The notes beneath the pieces were generated by a model. The model was not told the origin of the DNA, searched no databases, and saw only the letters and a program-made list of their open reading frames with translations. Positions 1-8,605 of a stretch of 22,264 nt of DNA are shown in pieces. Location of the stretch: NCBI GenBank assembly GCA_021826795.1, contig JAKAYM010000014.1, forward strand, positions 1 to 22,264, given 5' to 3'. Made by a program: the position numbers and the translations under genes. Source of the stretch: Thermoplasmata archaeon. GTDB taxonomy: Archaea; Thermoplasmatota; Thermoplasmata; Thermoplasmatales; Thermoplasmataceae. Within the stretch, counting starts at the first letter, position 1. Every line of letters starts with the position of its first letter.

Positions 1-480
1 TAAAATCACTACATTAACACCCACAAGAATGGATAATGTCTTGGCTGAATTCTTTATGCCTAGCATATTTAAAACAGCGAAGAGGATTATGACCGGAATT
101 CCATAAATTATCAAATTTAAATGCAGGTGAAATAATGAATTTATATAACTGCCCATACTTAATGCTACTGCTGAAATTGCTATCATGTTAGAAAACGTCC
201 ACATGGTTCCGCCTATAAAACCGGCAGATGGTGCAAAAGATTCCTTTGCATATTCGTATACGCCACCTTCCTTGGATATATGCTGTGCAATTTCTGAAAA
301 GCTTAATCCTGTAAATATTGCTATGATAGCAGATATAAAAATGGATAAAATTATTGCTGGTCCAGCTTTGCCAGCAGCTATACCTATTATAACGAATATT
401 CCAGCCCCGATTATAGCCCCAAGATTTATTATAACAGCGGATCTCAGGCCAAGAATTCTTTTTAATTCATATGATGCCAT
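1..480 (-). CDS. APC-family amino-acid permease, N-terminal part (runs off the window)
   Basis: The frame is open from an ATG at 480 down to base 1, giving the first 160 residues; the 3' end lies outside the window. The N-terminus reads MASYELKRILGLRSA and continues into a first membrane helix with GAIIGAGIFVIIG. This Gly-rich, unwound TM1 motif is the hallmark of the amino acid-polyamine-organocation superfamily and contacts the substrate backbone. A second helix follows, then EGGVYEYAKESF, typical of APC loop 2-3, and further hydrophobic helices. The likely role is proton-coupled uptake of an amino acid across the cytoplasmic membrane; substrate cannot be told. It is divergent from the PLP enzyme at 580, with a 99-base shared promoter region containing a CCGG-cored inverted repeat, so co-regulation is possible (inference). 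The opposite-strand open frame at 185-550 is a shadow. Confidence 0.9.
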   Translation of the reverse strand, partial: MASYELKRILGLRSAVIINLGAIIGAGIFVIIGIAAGKAGPAIILSIFISAIIAIFTGLSFSEIAQHISKEGGVYEYAKESFAPSAGFIGGTMWTFSNMIAISAVALSMGSYINSLFHLHLNLIIYGIPVIILFAVLNMLGIKNSAKTLSILVGVNVVIL

Positions 481-511
481 TTATCGTAAATTAAGACATG
501 ATAAATCAAAC

Positions 512-545
512 TACCGGATATTTAAAATAAGTTTGCGTTCCGGTA
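512..545. promoter_or_regulatory. 7-bp inverted repeat between divergent genes, candidate operator
   Basis: TACCGGA at 512-518 and TCCGGTA at 539-545 are perfect inverted copies separated by 20 bases. Their centre lies about 50 bases from both divergent start codons (480 and 580). The spacer is AT-rich and could hold the permease TATA element. Two half-sites spaced about 2.5 helical turns apart suit a dimeric or tetrameric regulator, but no regulator is identified. Confidence 0.4.
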
Positions 546-550
546 AATAA

Positions 551-562
551 TTTATTATATAT
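551..562 (+). promoter_or_regulatory. TATA box for the PLP enzyme gene
   Basis: The A/T-only stretch TTTATTATATAT is centred about 24 bases before the ATG at 580. This is the spacing expected for a leaderless archaeal transcript, and no Shine-Dalgarno is present. Confidence 0.5.
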
Positions 563-579
563 TGTAATAATATATTATT

Positions 580-1755
580 ATGAGTATTAAAGGTTTTAAT
601 TCTAAAGCAGTACACGCCGGCGATCTGTATATACCGGAGATAGGAAATGTGACAACACCAATTTTCGAAGATTCCACATATAAGTACCCGAATAGCTCTG
701 AAACCATTATTGCTGATAATACCAGCAAATCAACATTCCTTTATTCTCGATGGGGCAATCCTACAGTTCAATCCTTTGAGAATAAATATAAATCCCTGGA
801 GAAAACAAACCATGCAGTAGCATTTTCCAGTGGAATGGGTGCAATTACTGCAACCGTATTATCAATTATGAAGAGCGGAGATAGAATGCTTGCAATAAAT
901 GTGCTTTACGGGCAGACCTATTATTTCTTTGCAAGAACACTCAAGTCATACGGAATATATGTTGATATGATTTCGGTTGATGATATGAATAAACTCAACA
1001 TCCGGAGAAATGATTATAAGATAATATATATTGAGTCTATACCAAATCCCCTGATGGACGCTCTAGATATCAAGAAAATCGGTAAATACTGCAAAGAAAA
1101 TAACATAATACTTATTGTTGATGCAACATTTGCATCTCCTTTCAATCAAACTCCCGTGGATTTCGGTGCAGATATTATCATACATAGTGGAACGAAATAC
1201 ATTGGCGGGCATTCGGATATACTCATAGGAGTTATAGGATGCAATAATGATGGTTATTACAACGGTATAGTGGATATGAGAAAGACACTGGGGGCAACAC
1301 CCGATGCATTCCAGGCTTACCTGGCATACCGTGGACTGAAAACACTGGGACTTAGAATGGAAAGGCATAACTCAAATGGCATGAAAATTGCTGAATTTTT
1401 GGAAAGGTCAGAAAAAATACAGGAAGTGTATTACCCCGGATTAAAGCAGGGAAAATACTATGAAATTGCAAAAGAAAATCTCAATGGCTTTGGTGGGATG
1501 GTTTCTTTCAAACTTGAGGGTGGGATCAATGAATCACATAAATTTATCGATAGCCTAAAAATTCCCATGCCGGCGGTAAGCCTTGGGGGTGTGGAGAGTC
1601 TCATTACCATTCCAGCTGAAACGACTCATAGTGAAATGTCTGCTGAAGAACGCAAAAAATCAGGAATCACCGACAATCTTATCAGGCTTTCAGTAGGCAT
1701 AGAAGATTATGAGGATTTACTCGAGGATCTTCAGCAGGCACTGGATAAAATTTAA
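580..1755 (+). CDS. Cys/Met metabolism PLP enzyme (cystathionine gamma-synthase / gamma-lyase / methionine gamma-lyase family)
   Basis: This 391-residue protein has the full length and motif order of the gamma-subfamily of fold-type I PLP enzymes. YSRWGNPT (55-62) supplies the Tyr and Arg that bind PLP phosphate of the neighbouring subunit, SSGMGAI (83-89) the phosphate-binding loop, D181 in VDATFASP the pyridine-N aspartate, and K206 in HSGTKYIGGHSD the Schiff-base lysine. The C-terminal domain ends with SLGGVESL and RLSVGIEDYEDL, which bind the substrate carboxylate. The family makes or cleaves cystathionine, or cleaves methionine/homocysteine; sequence alone does not separate these. The usual VDNTF is VDATF here, an Asn to Ala change in a second-shell position. 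It is a single gene with its own TATA box, divergent from a permease. The homoserine dehydrogenase at the other end of the window would feed the same pathway if it is a synthase. Confidence 0.93.
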   Translation: MSIKGFNSKAVHAGDLYIPEIGNVTTPIFEDSTYKYPNSSETIIADNTSKSTFLYSRWGNPTVQSFENKYKSLEKTNHAVAFSSGMGAITATVLSIMKSGDRMLAINVLYGQTYYFFARTLKSYGIYVDMISVDDMNKLNIRRNDYKIIYIESIPNPLMDALDIKKIGKYCKENNIILIVDATFASPFNQTPVDFGADIIIHSGTKYIGGHSDILIGVIGCNNDGYYNGIVDMRKTLGATPDAFQAYLAYRGLKTLGLRMERHNSNGMKIAEFLERSEKIQEVYYPGLKQGKYYEIAKENLNGFGGMVSFKLEGGINESHKFIDSLKIPMPAVSLGGVESLITIPAETTHSEMSAEERKKSGITDNLIRLSVGIEDYEDLLEDLQQALDKI

Positions 1756-1918
1756 TATTAATTTTTAACCAGCAGATATTATTTAAAAGAATGAGAAATG
1801 ATTTATCCGACGAAAATAATATGTGAGAAAAATCAACAGTATCAGTAATGTTCTGGAGATACACAGTTAGATCTGACAGTTAAGAGATAATATATAGTTA
1901 ACGAAAAATATATACCAA

Positions 1919-1927
1919 AATATTAAA
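1919..1927 (+). promoter_or_regulatory. Candidate TATA box for the MFS transporter
   Basis: AATATTAAA is centred about 26 bases before the GTG at 1949 and would give a leaderless message. Two more TATA-like stretches lie upstream (around 1887-1897 and 1904-1914), so the true box is uncertain. The rest of the 1756-1948 gap holds only a T-rich run just after the PLP gene (1757-1768), a weak terminator candidate. Confidence 0.35.
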
Positions 1928-1948
1928 TGCCCTAAGCAATAGTAAGTA

Positions 1949-3256
1949 GTGTTTAAGGCATTAGATGATAGTAAGTTAAAGAAAATACATTTTAAAATTG
2001 CAATGCTTTCTTCCGGTGGCAGTTTTCTTGATGGTTTTGACATATCTATTATATCTGTGGCTATACTCATATTGAGGCCACAGTTCGCGCTTACTTCTAC
2101 GGAAGTGACTCTTCTCCTAGGTTCCACAATTCTGGGCATGATATTTGGGGGAATCGTTGTTGGCTATATTGCTGATTTAAAAGGCAGGAGATATTTATAC
2201 CTGTGGGATATGATATTTTTTATAATTTTTACTGTTCTATGTGCAGTTGCTACTGATTATATTCAACTTCTTATATTCAGGCTTCTCCTGGGAATTGCAA
2301 TAGGTGCTGATTATGCAATAACTCCCACAATTATAGCCGAATTTTCTCCCGCTAAACATAGAGGAATGTTGCTCAGCCTGGCTGGTGCTGCATGGTTTAT
2401 CGGGGCATTCGGAGCATATGGTATAGGCACAGTTCTGATCCCACTTGGGAACGTTTCATGGAGATATATGTTTCTGGTAGGCATTATTCCAGCGATATTC
2501 ATTCTGATATTGAGACGTGATGTACCGGAATCTCCTAGATGGCTTCTTTCCCATGGAAAAAATCAACAGGCTAATGAGTCCATGGAAATAATTGATAGCA
2601 ATGCGAGTGTCCATGTTCCTGTAACATATACAAAAACTAAAATCAGTGACCTCTTCAAAAAAAAATATATTGCCGCTACTGTCTTTATATCGGTTTTCTG
2701 GTTTGCACTTGACGCCGTTACATACGTAATAGCCTTAAACGGGCCATCCATTCTTGAAGACCTTGGATTAACCTCGGATGCTGCTTCGGGTTATGCCACA
2801 ATCATTGCGTTGCTTGCAATTATAGGTGCCGGGATTGCAATTATATTTATAGATTCAGTTGGAAGGAAAAGCCTCACCATGATAGGTTTCACCGGTATGG
2901 TGGTAACACTTTTGCTTGCAGCCATATTATTTGAATATTTTCCCATTGTTATTTACATTGTAGTGTTATTTGTCGTCTTTGAAATTGCAGAGGAACTTGG
3001 ACCCGGGATTATCAGCTCTGTATATCCCCAGGAACTTTATCCTACTGAGATACGATCCACTGCTCAGGGTTTCGGGACAACCATAAGCCGGGTCGGAGCA
3101 TTATTCGGCATATTCACCTTTGCTTTAGTATCTGCGCTTTATGGAATCGGTGGTGGTTTAATTTTTCTTGCCGCTATTTCCGGGATGGGGCTTATTGTAA
3201 CGCTGGTATTAGGCAAAGAAACTGCAAAGAAATCTCTGGAAGACCTGAATAAATAA
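1949..3256 (+). CDS. Major facilitator superfamily transporter, sugar/metabolite:H+ symporter type
   Basis: The 435-residue protein has about 12 hydrophobic segments and clear MFS signatures. DGFD (28-31) lies in TM1, the loop 2-3 motif is GYIADLKGRR (72-81), TM4 is RLLLGIAIGADY (111-122), and PESPRWLL (193-200) opens the central loop. The last is characteristic of the sugar porter and related aromatic-acid/metabolite symporter branches. The acidic pair in TM1 resembles proton-coupled carriers, so the likely role is uptake of a sugar, organic acid or similar solute with protons at the cytoplasmic membrane. The start is GTG: an in-frame stop sits two codons upstream, and the next start (ATG, residue 19) would cut into the TM1 lead-in. 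The gene stands alone and converges on the phosphodiesterase with only 5 bases between stops. Confidence 0.88.
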   Translation: MFKALDDSKLKKIHFKIAMLSSGGSFLDGFDISIISVAILILRPQFALTSTEVTLLLGSTILGMIFGGIVVGYIADLKGRRYLYLWDMIFFIIFTVLCAVATDYIQLLIFRLLLGIAIGADYAITPTIIAEFSPAKHRGMLLSLAGAAWFIGAFGAYGIGTVLIPLGNVSWRYMFLVGIIPAIFILILRRDVPESPRWLLSHGKNQQANESMEIIDSNASVHVPVTYTKTKISDLFKKKYIAATVFISVFWFALDAVTYVIALNGPSILEDLGLTSDAASGYATIIALLAIIGAGIAIIFIDSVGRKSLTMIGFTGMVVTLLLAAILFEYFPIVIYIVVLFVVFEIAEELGPGIISSVYPQELYPTEIRSTAQGFGTTISRVGALFGIFTFALVSALYGIGGGLIFLAAISGMGLIVTLVLGKETAKKSLEDLNK

Positions 3257-3261
3257 TTAGC

Positions 3262-3969
3262 CTATCTGGATTCGATTAAGCTGATAACCAGATCAGGGCG
3301 ATCAGACGCAATTACATCAACACCTGCATCTAATGAGTTTTTTATTCCTGCTAAATCATTTGGGGTCCAGACACTCACTCTTATGCCTCCATCATGGCAC
3401 CTATCAACATATGAACAGGTAAGTCCCTCATAATTGATGGCTATGGTATCACATCCGCATTTTTTTACCATGGAAACAGGATCAACAGGAAATCCAGCAA
3501 TCAAAGCACCACATGTTATATCTGGAAACTTCTGCTTCATCATGAGAAGGGTGTCGTGAAAAAAGGAGATTAAAACGCTTCTCCTACGGAACTCCGGATT
3601 TTTAGTAAACAGTTCGGTTATATATTTTACTGTTTCCATGGATTTGAGTTCAATCATTACAGGAATATGAATAGAGTTCAATACATCCTCTAGCATGGGA
3701 ATATGTTCACCACCATTCAATTTAATATTTTTCAGCTCTTCAGTGCTCATGTCTCCGATCTTCGCCTCTATTCCTGCCGTTCTTTTCAAGTCAGGGTCAT
3801 GCATCACAGCCAAATTTCCATCGCTTGTAACCTGAACGTCACACTCCACAGCATCCACCCCGAGTTTTTCAACCCCTGTAAATGCAGATATTGTATTTTC
3901 TTTGAACAATTCACCACCACCTCTGTGGGCAATTATAAAAATTTCTCTTCCATGGTATCTATATGGCAT
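3262..3969 (-). CDS. Glycerophosphodiester phosphodiesterase
   Basis: A TIM-barrel GDPD-family enzyme that hydrolyses glycerophosphodiesters to glycerol phosphate and an alcohol. Numbered from the ATG at 3969 (235 aa), the motifs are HRGGG with catalytic H15-R16, E24 in KENTISAF, E42 and D44 of ECDVQVTSDG for metal binding, H57 in MHDPDLKRT as second catalytic His, then IELKS and the C-terminal ASDRPD. An ATG 15 bases upstream (3984) would add MNCSC. I prefer 3969 because the only good TATA box (TTTATAAA, about 3990-3997) lies 24 bases before it but only about 9 before 3984. No signal peptide is visible, so it is probably cytoplasmic and may recycle phospholipid head groups. It converges on the MFS gene; an operon link is impossible in that direction. 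Confidence 0.92.
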   Translation of the reverse strand: MPYRYHGREIFIIAHRGGGELFKENTISAFTGVEKLGVDAVECDVQVTSDGNLAVMHDPDLKRTAGIEAKIGDMSTEELKNIKLNGGEHIPMLEDVLNSIHIPVMIELKSMETVKYITELFTKNPEFRRRSVLISFFHDTLLMMKQKFPDITCGALIAGFPVDPVSMVKKCGCDTIAINYEGLTCSYVDRCHDGGIRVSVWTPNDLAGIKNSLDAGVDVIASDRPDLVISLIESR

Positions 3970-3987
3970 ACAGGAGCAATTCATATT

Positions 3988-3998
3988 CTTTATAAATA
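3988..3998 (-). promoter_or_regulatory. TATA box for the phosphodiesterase gene
   Basis: Read on the minus strand the region gives AATATATTTATAAAG. Its core is 24 bases upstream of the ATG at 3969, which decides the start choice. Confidence 0.55.
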
Positions 3999-4068
3999 TA
4001 TTTGGAGAATTGTTAGTGTACTATCAAGAAAATTTATGTTATGTAAAAACACTGAACACTAGTGGAAA

Positions 4069-4080
4069 ATTAATATAATA
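4069..4080 (+). promoter_or_regulatory. TATA box for the aminopeptidase gene
   Basis: ATTAATATAATA is centred about 24 bases before the ATG at 4098. No Shine-Dalgarno is present, so the transcript is probably leaderless. Confidence 0.5.
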
Positions 4081-4097
4081 CCTGTATATGTCATAAA

Positions 4098-6485
4098 ATG
4101 CCTGTAGCAACTGAAAAGTATGAATTGGTGATGAATTTTCTTTATAACCAGGAATTTAAGGGTGATTGTACAGTTTTGTTCAGTTCAGATGATGAAGAGT
4201 TGATTCTCGACGCTAAAGAACTTCATATTGAAAAATTATTGGTTAATAACAAAGAAAAAACATTTGTCTACGATGAAACAAAGAAGAAACTAAAAATTGA
4301 AAAAATGGAAAAAAGTGAAGGGAAGATACAGATCCTGTATACAGGTAAGTATGGTAATGGCTTATCAGGTTTATATAGGGCTGGAAACGGTCAAGAATCA
4401 ATGATCACAACCCAATTCGAGTCAAACGATGCTTCCGCAGCCTTCCCCTGCTTTGACAATCCATCCATGAAGGCTATATTTGAACTTACGGTTATAATCA
4501 AAGAGGATATGGATGCTATCAGCAATATGCCACAATTGTCTAACACCCGGGATGATGCAGGATCAAGAAAAATAAAATTTAGTCCTACACCTCCTATGTC
4601 TACATATCTTCTCTATATAGGTATAGGCAAGTTTATAACAAAGACCAAGAAGCATGGAAGCTGTGAAATTATACTTGCAAAACCAGGCAGTGAAATGAGA
4701 TCAGATGATTATCCCCTCGATGTTGCTGATAAATGCCTTACTTTTTATGAAGAATATTTCAATATTCCTTATGCTCTTCCGAAGATGCATCTCATTGCCG
4801 TTCCAGATTTTGCAGCTGGGGCAATGGAGAACTGGGGTGCAATTACTTTCAGAGAGGACGCATTATTGAATAACGAAAATACCGATTCCCAAACAAAAAT
4901 AATGATCACAGTAGTCATTGCACACGAGATTGCCCACCAATGGTTCGGAAATCTGGTTACCATGAAATGGTGGAATGATTTATGGCTAAACGAGAGTTTT
5001 GCCACGTTTATGTCGTCATTATGCGTGGATAAAATTTTCCCGGAATATGAAGAAGAGAAAACTTATTATCTTAATGAAACGGTTGGTTCCATGGCAAGTG
5101 ATGCGCTTAAAAGTTCACACCCAATAAATGTTGAGGTGAGAGAGCCTGAAGATATAGAACAGGTCTTTGATGAGATAAGTTATGGAAAGGGCGGAAGCAT
5201 ACTCAGAATGATTTATCATTATGTGGGCGAAGAAAAATTTAGGATGGGACTATCATCCTATCTTTCAAAATTTAGATATGGAAATGCAGAGGGACCAGAT
5301 CTCTGGAATGAACTGGAAAAAAGCTCTGGGCTTAAGATAACATCTATAATGGATAACTGGACAAATCAATCCGGTTTCCCGTTAATAAAGGCTGATTATA
5401 ATGGTAAGAAATTAATGCTGGAACAGGAACAGCTGCTCTTATCCGGTGAGAAAAGTGAGAAATTATGGAAGGTTCCAATCTTCATACAAACTGAAAAGGA
5501 TGAAAAAAAGATTCTTATGGAAGATAAGACCCTGGAAATTGAAATTGACGACTTCATTAAAATAAATTATAGAGGAATGGGATATTATCAAACACTTTAT
5601 AAAAATGCCCTGTCCGAAGTAGTTATGAAAAAAGTGAATGCCCTTGATTCAATGGCCCGCACCGAACTTGTATGTGATAATTATTTCCAACTTCTATCAG
5701 GAAAAATTCCAATAGAAAAATTTTCTATATTTGCAGAAGAAATCTCCAAATCTTTTTCAACACCATCTGCGCTTCTCCTTATTAACAATTTTGACAGGTT
5801 AAATCGTATACTCTATGATCGAACAGAATTCATGAAATCTAGCAATAATATAATTCAGAAAATAATTGAAAACGGGACCACTAAAGAAGACAATTTAACT
5901 ATGCTTGACCGTATCAGCGTTCAAAAAGCCAGAAGTGCATATGCCAAAATAAATTATGAATTTGCCCGTGAAATGTCAAAAAAATTCGATGGATACTATG
6001 ATGCACAGCCTGATGAGAGAGAATACATAGCCATTTCCAGAGCCATCATCTCCACAGACCTAGATGATATTATAAATAAGTTTAAAGAAGCACAAGACGA
6101 TTCCGATAGAGAAATTCTTATTACGGCTATGGGATGGGTTCCCGGCAAGAAAAATCATAAAAAAATAATAAAAATGATGATATCAGGTGATATCAAAAAA
6201 CAGGATATGCCCATAGCAATAATGACAATGATAATAAATCCAGATTCAAGAAAATATATTTCAAGCATACTCCTCCCAGTACTCAGAAATATCAGCAAAG
6301 CCTTTGGCAATACAGGATTACTATCCACAGCCGCATTTTTGTCAATACCACTCCTGGGATTAGAGAATGAAAATAAGGTCAGAAAAGTAATGTCAAAGTT
6401 GAATTATAATGAGATAAAAATGGGTTACGAAAAAGGATTTGAAATGCTGGAAGTGTATAAAAAATTGAGAGAAAATGTAAGATGA
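4098..6485 (+). CDS. M1-family zinc aminopeptidase, tricorn interacting factor F2/F3 type
   Basis: A 795-residue gluzincin aminopeptidase. The N-terminal beta domain (about 1-200) is followed by the catalytic domain with GAMEN (241-245), which binds the substrate N-terminus, then HEIAHQWFGNLV with zinc ligands H276 and H280 and catalytic E277. The third ligand is E299 in WLNESFA, and Y362 in ISYGKGG is the transition-state tyrosine. The remaining 400 residues form the beta sandwich and alpha-helical C-terminal domain of the family. No signal peptide is seen, so it acts in the cytosol. Length and architecture match the Thermoplasma factors F2 and F3, which trim the short peptides released by proteasome and tricorn to free amino acids. 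Whether it is F2 or F3 cannot be decided without alignment. It is a single-gene unit with a leaderless-type promoter. Confidence 0.95.
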   Translation: MPVATEKYELVMNFLYNQEFKGDCTVLFSSDDEELILDAKELHIEKLLVNNKEKTFVYDETKKKLKIEKMEKSEGKIQILYTGKYGNGLSGLYRAGNGQESMITTQFESNDASAAFPCFDNPSMKAIFELTVIIKEDMDAISNMPQLSNTRDDAGSRKIKFSPTPPMSTYLLYIGIGKFITKTKKHGSCEIILAKPGSEMRSDDYPLDVADKCLTFYEEYFNIPYALPKMHLIAVPDFAAGAMENWGAITFREDALLNNENTDSQTKIMITVVIAHEIAHQWFGNLVTMKWWNDLWLNESFATFMSSLCVDKIFPEYEEEKTYYLNETVGSMASDALKSSHPINVEVREPEDIEQVFDEISYGKGGSILRMIYHYVGEEKFRMGLSSYLSKFRYGNAEGPDLWNELEKSSGLKITSIMDNWTNQSGFPLIKADYNGKKLMLEQEQLLLSGEKSEKLWKVPIFIQTEKDEKKILMEDKTLEIEIDDFIKINYRGMGYYQTLYKNALSEVVMKKVNALDSMARTELVCDNYFQLLSGKIPIEKFSIFAEEISKSFSTPSALLLINNFDRLNRILYDRTEFMKSSNNIIQKIIENGTTKEDNLTMLDRISVQKARSAYAKINYEFAREMSKKFDGYYDAQPDEREYIAISRAIISTDLDDIINKFKEAQDDSDREILITAMGWVPGKKNHKKIIKMMISGDIKKQDMPIAIMTMIINPDSRKYISSILLPVLRNISKAFGNTGLLSTAAFLSIPLLGLENENKVRKVMSKLNYNEIKMGYEKGFEMLEVYKKLRENVR

Positions 6486-6541
6486 CTTCTTTCTACTCAT
6501 AACGCAGAAGGCTTTCCACCTAAGAGTTAAGTAATAATAAG

Positions 6542-6614
6542 TGGGTCTGTCCGGATTTGGACCGGAGTCTCCAACTCCCGAAGCTGGAAGGATGCCAGGC
6601 TACCCCACAAACCC
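6542..6614 (-). tRNA. tRNA-Pro (anticodon CGG)
   Basis: The minus strand folds into a complete 73-nt cloverleaf. Acceptor GGGTTTG pairs with CAGACCC (one G-T pair) followed by discriminator A73. The D-arm GGGTAGCCTGGCATCCT keeps G18-G19. The anticodon stem CCAGC/GTTGG carries loop TTCGGGA, placing CGG at bases 6580-6578. The variable loop is AGAC, and the T stem is a perfect TCCGG/CCGGA. CCA is not encoded. G35, G36 and A73 fit archaeal tRNA-Pro identity. There is no intron. One oddity: the T loop is TCCAAAT, so position 55 is C where U (pseudouridine) is almost universal. It reads Pro codon CCG. Confidence 0.95.
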
Positions 6615-6636
6615 TAGAGTCTTAATTGATTTACTC

Positions 6637-6644
6637 TATAAAAA
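6637..6644 (-). promoter_or_regulatory. TATA box for tRNA-Pro
   Basis: The plus-strand TATAAAAA (minus TTTTTATA) is centred 26 bases upstream of the tRNA 5' end at 6614. It begins right after the stop codon of the PaiB-like gene, so the tRNA has its own promoter. Confidence 0.6.
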
Positions 6645-6645
6645 G

Positions 6646-7251
6646 TTATTTTTTAATCTCTTCTCTGATGAATTTCGCCACGGAAACAGCGTCATCGTCA
6701 CCAAGATTTTCTAGGTTTATTGCTATATTTTCCATATCCTCTGGGCGATTCTGGCTCAGCTTGAATTTTGCATTAATCTTTGAAACTGCTATTTTAAAAC
6801 CCACGATCTGGAGCACCATTTTACTGTAGTATTCCCTTCTATCATTTCCCTCTTCTACCCATTTCGCATCATAGAATCTGGACATTTCCAGTAAAAATTT
6901 TCTGGTTTCTTCCTCATCCATTAATTCCAGTTTCCCATCCATTCTGACGGTCATATAGTCCCATGTTGGTACAGAATCTTTATCCTTGTAGTATAAGGGT
7001 GAGATATAATGATGAGATCCGGTAAATAATGCAGTGACATTCTTATCTCTGGATCGATACCACTGCATATTTGCCCTTGCCATATGTCCTTTCAATACAA
7101 ATTTGTCATTTTCCCTGCTGAGCATTAGTGGTATCTGTGTATTGTATATTTCATTGTTATATATGCTGAGAAGAATTCCGAAATCATTATCCTGAACAAA
7201 ATTTGCAATCTTTTTGAGGTCCTCAATTTTAAATTCGTGTGGAATGTACAT
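6646..7251 (-). CDS. PaiB-like FMN-binding split-barrel protein
   Basis: A 201-residue member of the PaiB / 'FMN-binding negative transcriptional regulator' family of pyridoxamine-phosphate-oxidase-like split barrels. Recognisable blocks are the N-terminal MYIPHEF, GHMARANMQW (55-64), TGSHHYISPLYY (77-88) and VPTWDYMTVRMDG (94-106), in family order and spacing. In Bacillus, PaiB is tied to control of sporulation and protease genes, but the biochemical activity of the family is unclear; a flavin-dependent reductase or FMN-binding role is the safe reading. The start is the ATG at 7251, preceded by TATAAATA centred 25 bases upstream; a TTG one codon before it is unlikely to be used. Its neighbours, tRNA-Pro and pgk, are independent units. 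Confidence 0.85.
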   Translation of the reverse strand: MYIPHEFKIEDLKKIANFVQDNDFGILLSIYNNEIYNTQIPLMLSRENDKFVLKGHMARANMQWYRSRDKNVTALFTGSHHYISPLYYKDKDSVPTWDYMTVRMDGKLELMDEEETRKFLLEMSRFYDAKWVEEGNDRREYYSKMVLQIVGFKIAVSKINAKFKLSQNRPEDMENIAINLENLGDDDAVSVAKFIREEIKK

Positions 7252-7270
7252 CAAATTAAATATGATTTCT

Positions 7271-7280
7271 CTATAAATAT
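7271..7280 (-). promoter_or_regulatory. TATA box for the PaiB-like gene
   Basis: The plus-strand TATAAATA (7272-7279) is centred 25 bases upstream of the ATG at 7251, the spacing of a leaderless transcript. Confidence 0.55.
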
Positions 7281-7342
7281 ATTTGCAGCAATGCTTCAGA
7301 ACAGTTGCGTTATATAAATGGTTCAGTGAAAAATAATCATAT

Positions 7343-7349
7343 TATATAA
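7343..7349 (+). promoter_or_regulatory. TATA box for the pgk-pfdA-ftsY operon
   Basis: TATATAA is centred about 21 bases before the pgk ATG and suits a leaderless message. A second strong box, TATATAAA at 7311-7318, would start a transcript near 7338 with a leader of about 27 nt, so the operon may have two promoters. Confidence 0.5.
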
Positions 7350-7366
7350 GATATTCATTACTGGTT

Positions 7367-8605
7367 ATGGACAATTTTCCTTTTTATACCATGAACGATT
7401 TTGACTTTACCGGCAAGAGAGTTTATCTGAGAATTGATATAAATTCCCCTATTAATCCTATTAACGGTGAAATACTGGATGATACCAGATTCAGGCATCA
7501 TATACAGACAATAAATGAATTAAAGAACTCAAAGCTTGTTATTGTGGCTCACCAGGGAAGACCTGGAGACAGCGATTTTGTCAGTTTGAGGAACCATGCG
7601 AGGCATCTTGAAAAACTCATAGGTAGAGATGTAACATTTGTGGATTCTCTTTTCGGCTCTGCTGCCACCGACCGGATAAGGGGGATGAGGGCTGGAGAGA
7701 TAATAATGCTTGAAAATTCAAGGTTTTACAGCGAGGAAATAATGTTAAGGGATGAGGATGATACCCTGATAAACACACATATTGTGAGAAATCTTTCCCA
7801 GTTGTTTGATTACTATATTATAGATGCATTTGCTGCAATACACCGTGCGCAGACTACACTAACGGGATTCAGGGATGCTGGTCCGAATATAGCCGGTAGG
7901 CTTATGGAGAATGAAATAAAGAATATAGAGGCTTTCAAGCAATCCAATGAACATCCAAAAATGGCAATACTGGGAGGATCAAAGATCGCGGACGCAATAC
8001 AGGTTGCCAGACCGTTTCTTGAAAAGAATATAGTTGACCAGATAATCCTCGGAGGGGTTGTCGCAAATATATTTCTCTGGGCTTCAGGTGTAGACATAGG
8101 ATTAAGAAATAAGGAGTTCATAATTAAGCATAACAAAAATTATGAAAAACTTATAGCCGAATGCAAAAGTATTTTATCGAAATATCCTAAAAATATACAT
8201 ATGCCTGTTGATTTTGTTCTTAATCCATCACAGAACCGGATAAATGTCGGTGAACATATTCCGGATAAAGATTTGATCGCAGATATAGGTATAGAATCTG
8301 TTTTGAAATTCAGCAAACTTATTGAGAAGGCAAAAAATATATTTTTGAATGGACCCATGGGCATGTATGAAATTAACGAGTATTCACTGGGTACCAGAGA
8401 ACTTTTCAATGATGTGGCCCAGGCAGATGCCCTCAAAATTGTAGGAGGTGGACATACAATAAACGCTATCAATGGGTTTTCCCTGGAACCATCCATGGGG
8501 TATATATCTACCGGGGGTGGAGCCCTGATAAATTATTTATCCGGTGAATCCATACCAGTTATAGAATCGCTCATAAAAAATAGAGCGTTATTTGGAGGTA
8601 ATTGA
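7367..8605 (+). CDS. pgk: Phosphoglycerate kinase
   Basis: This 412-residue protein catalyses 1,3-bisphosphoglycerate + ADP to 3-phosphoglycerate + ATP (reversibly, in glycolysis and gluconeogenesis). The N-terminal domain carries the substrate site: [10 protein letters not shown] (20-29, normally VDFNVP), R41 in DDTRFRHH, and HQGRPG (62-67). The C-terminal Rossmann half shows the nucleotide-binding [29 protein letters not shown] and [10 protein letters not shown], and ends with [13 protein letters not shown]. Length is normal for archaeal PGK. The start at 7367 is chosen for the TATA box before it; an ATG eight codons later is possible. It is the first gene of an apparent operon with prefoldin alpha, which begins at the base after its stop codon. 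Confidence 0.96.
   Translation: MDNFPFYTMNDFDFTGKRVYLRIDINSPINPINGEILDDTRFRHHIQTINELKNSKLVIVAHQGRPGDSDFVSLRNHARHLEKLIGRDVTFVDSLFGSAATDRIRGMRAGEIIMLENSRFYSEEIMLRDEDDTLINTHIVRNLSQLFDYYIIDAFAAIHRAQTTLTGFRDAGPNIAGRLMENEIKNIEAFKQSNEHPKMAILGGSKIADAIQVARPFLEKNIVDQIILGGVVANIFLWASGVDIGLRNKEFIIKHNKNYEKLIAECKSILSKYPKNIHMPVDFVLNPSQNRINVGEHIPDKDLIADIGIESVLKFSKLIEKAKNIFLNGPMGMYEINEYSLGTRELFNDVAQADALKIVGGGHTINAINGFSLEPSMGYISTGGGALINYLSGESIPVIESLIKNRALFGGN

Noticed and set aside
185..550. Open frame of 121 codons on the plus strand
   Set aside because: It is the antisense shadow of the truncated APC permease, whose minus-strand translation has clear family motifs.
1791..1948. Possible mini-genes of about 11 codons in the 1756-1948 gap
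   Set aside because: They have no promoter at the right distance, no ribosome site and no recognisable product.
6486..6541. Possible C/D-box-like small RNA between the aminopeptidase gene and tRNA-Pro
   Set aside because: GATGA-like and CTGA-like strings do not form a proper C/D box pair with guide spacing.
7813..8496. Minus-strand frames opposite pgk
   Set aside because: They are shadows of pgk, with no promoter or recognisable protein motif.
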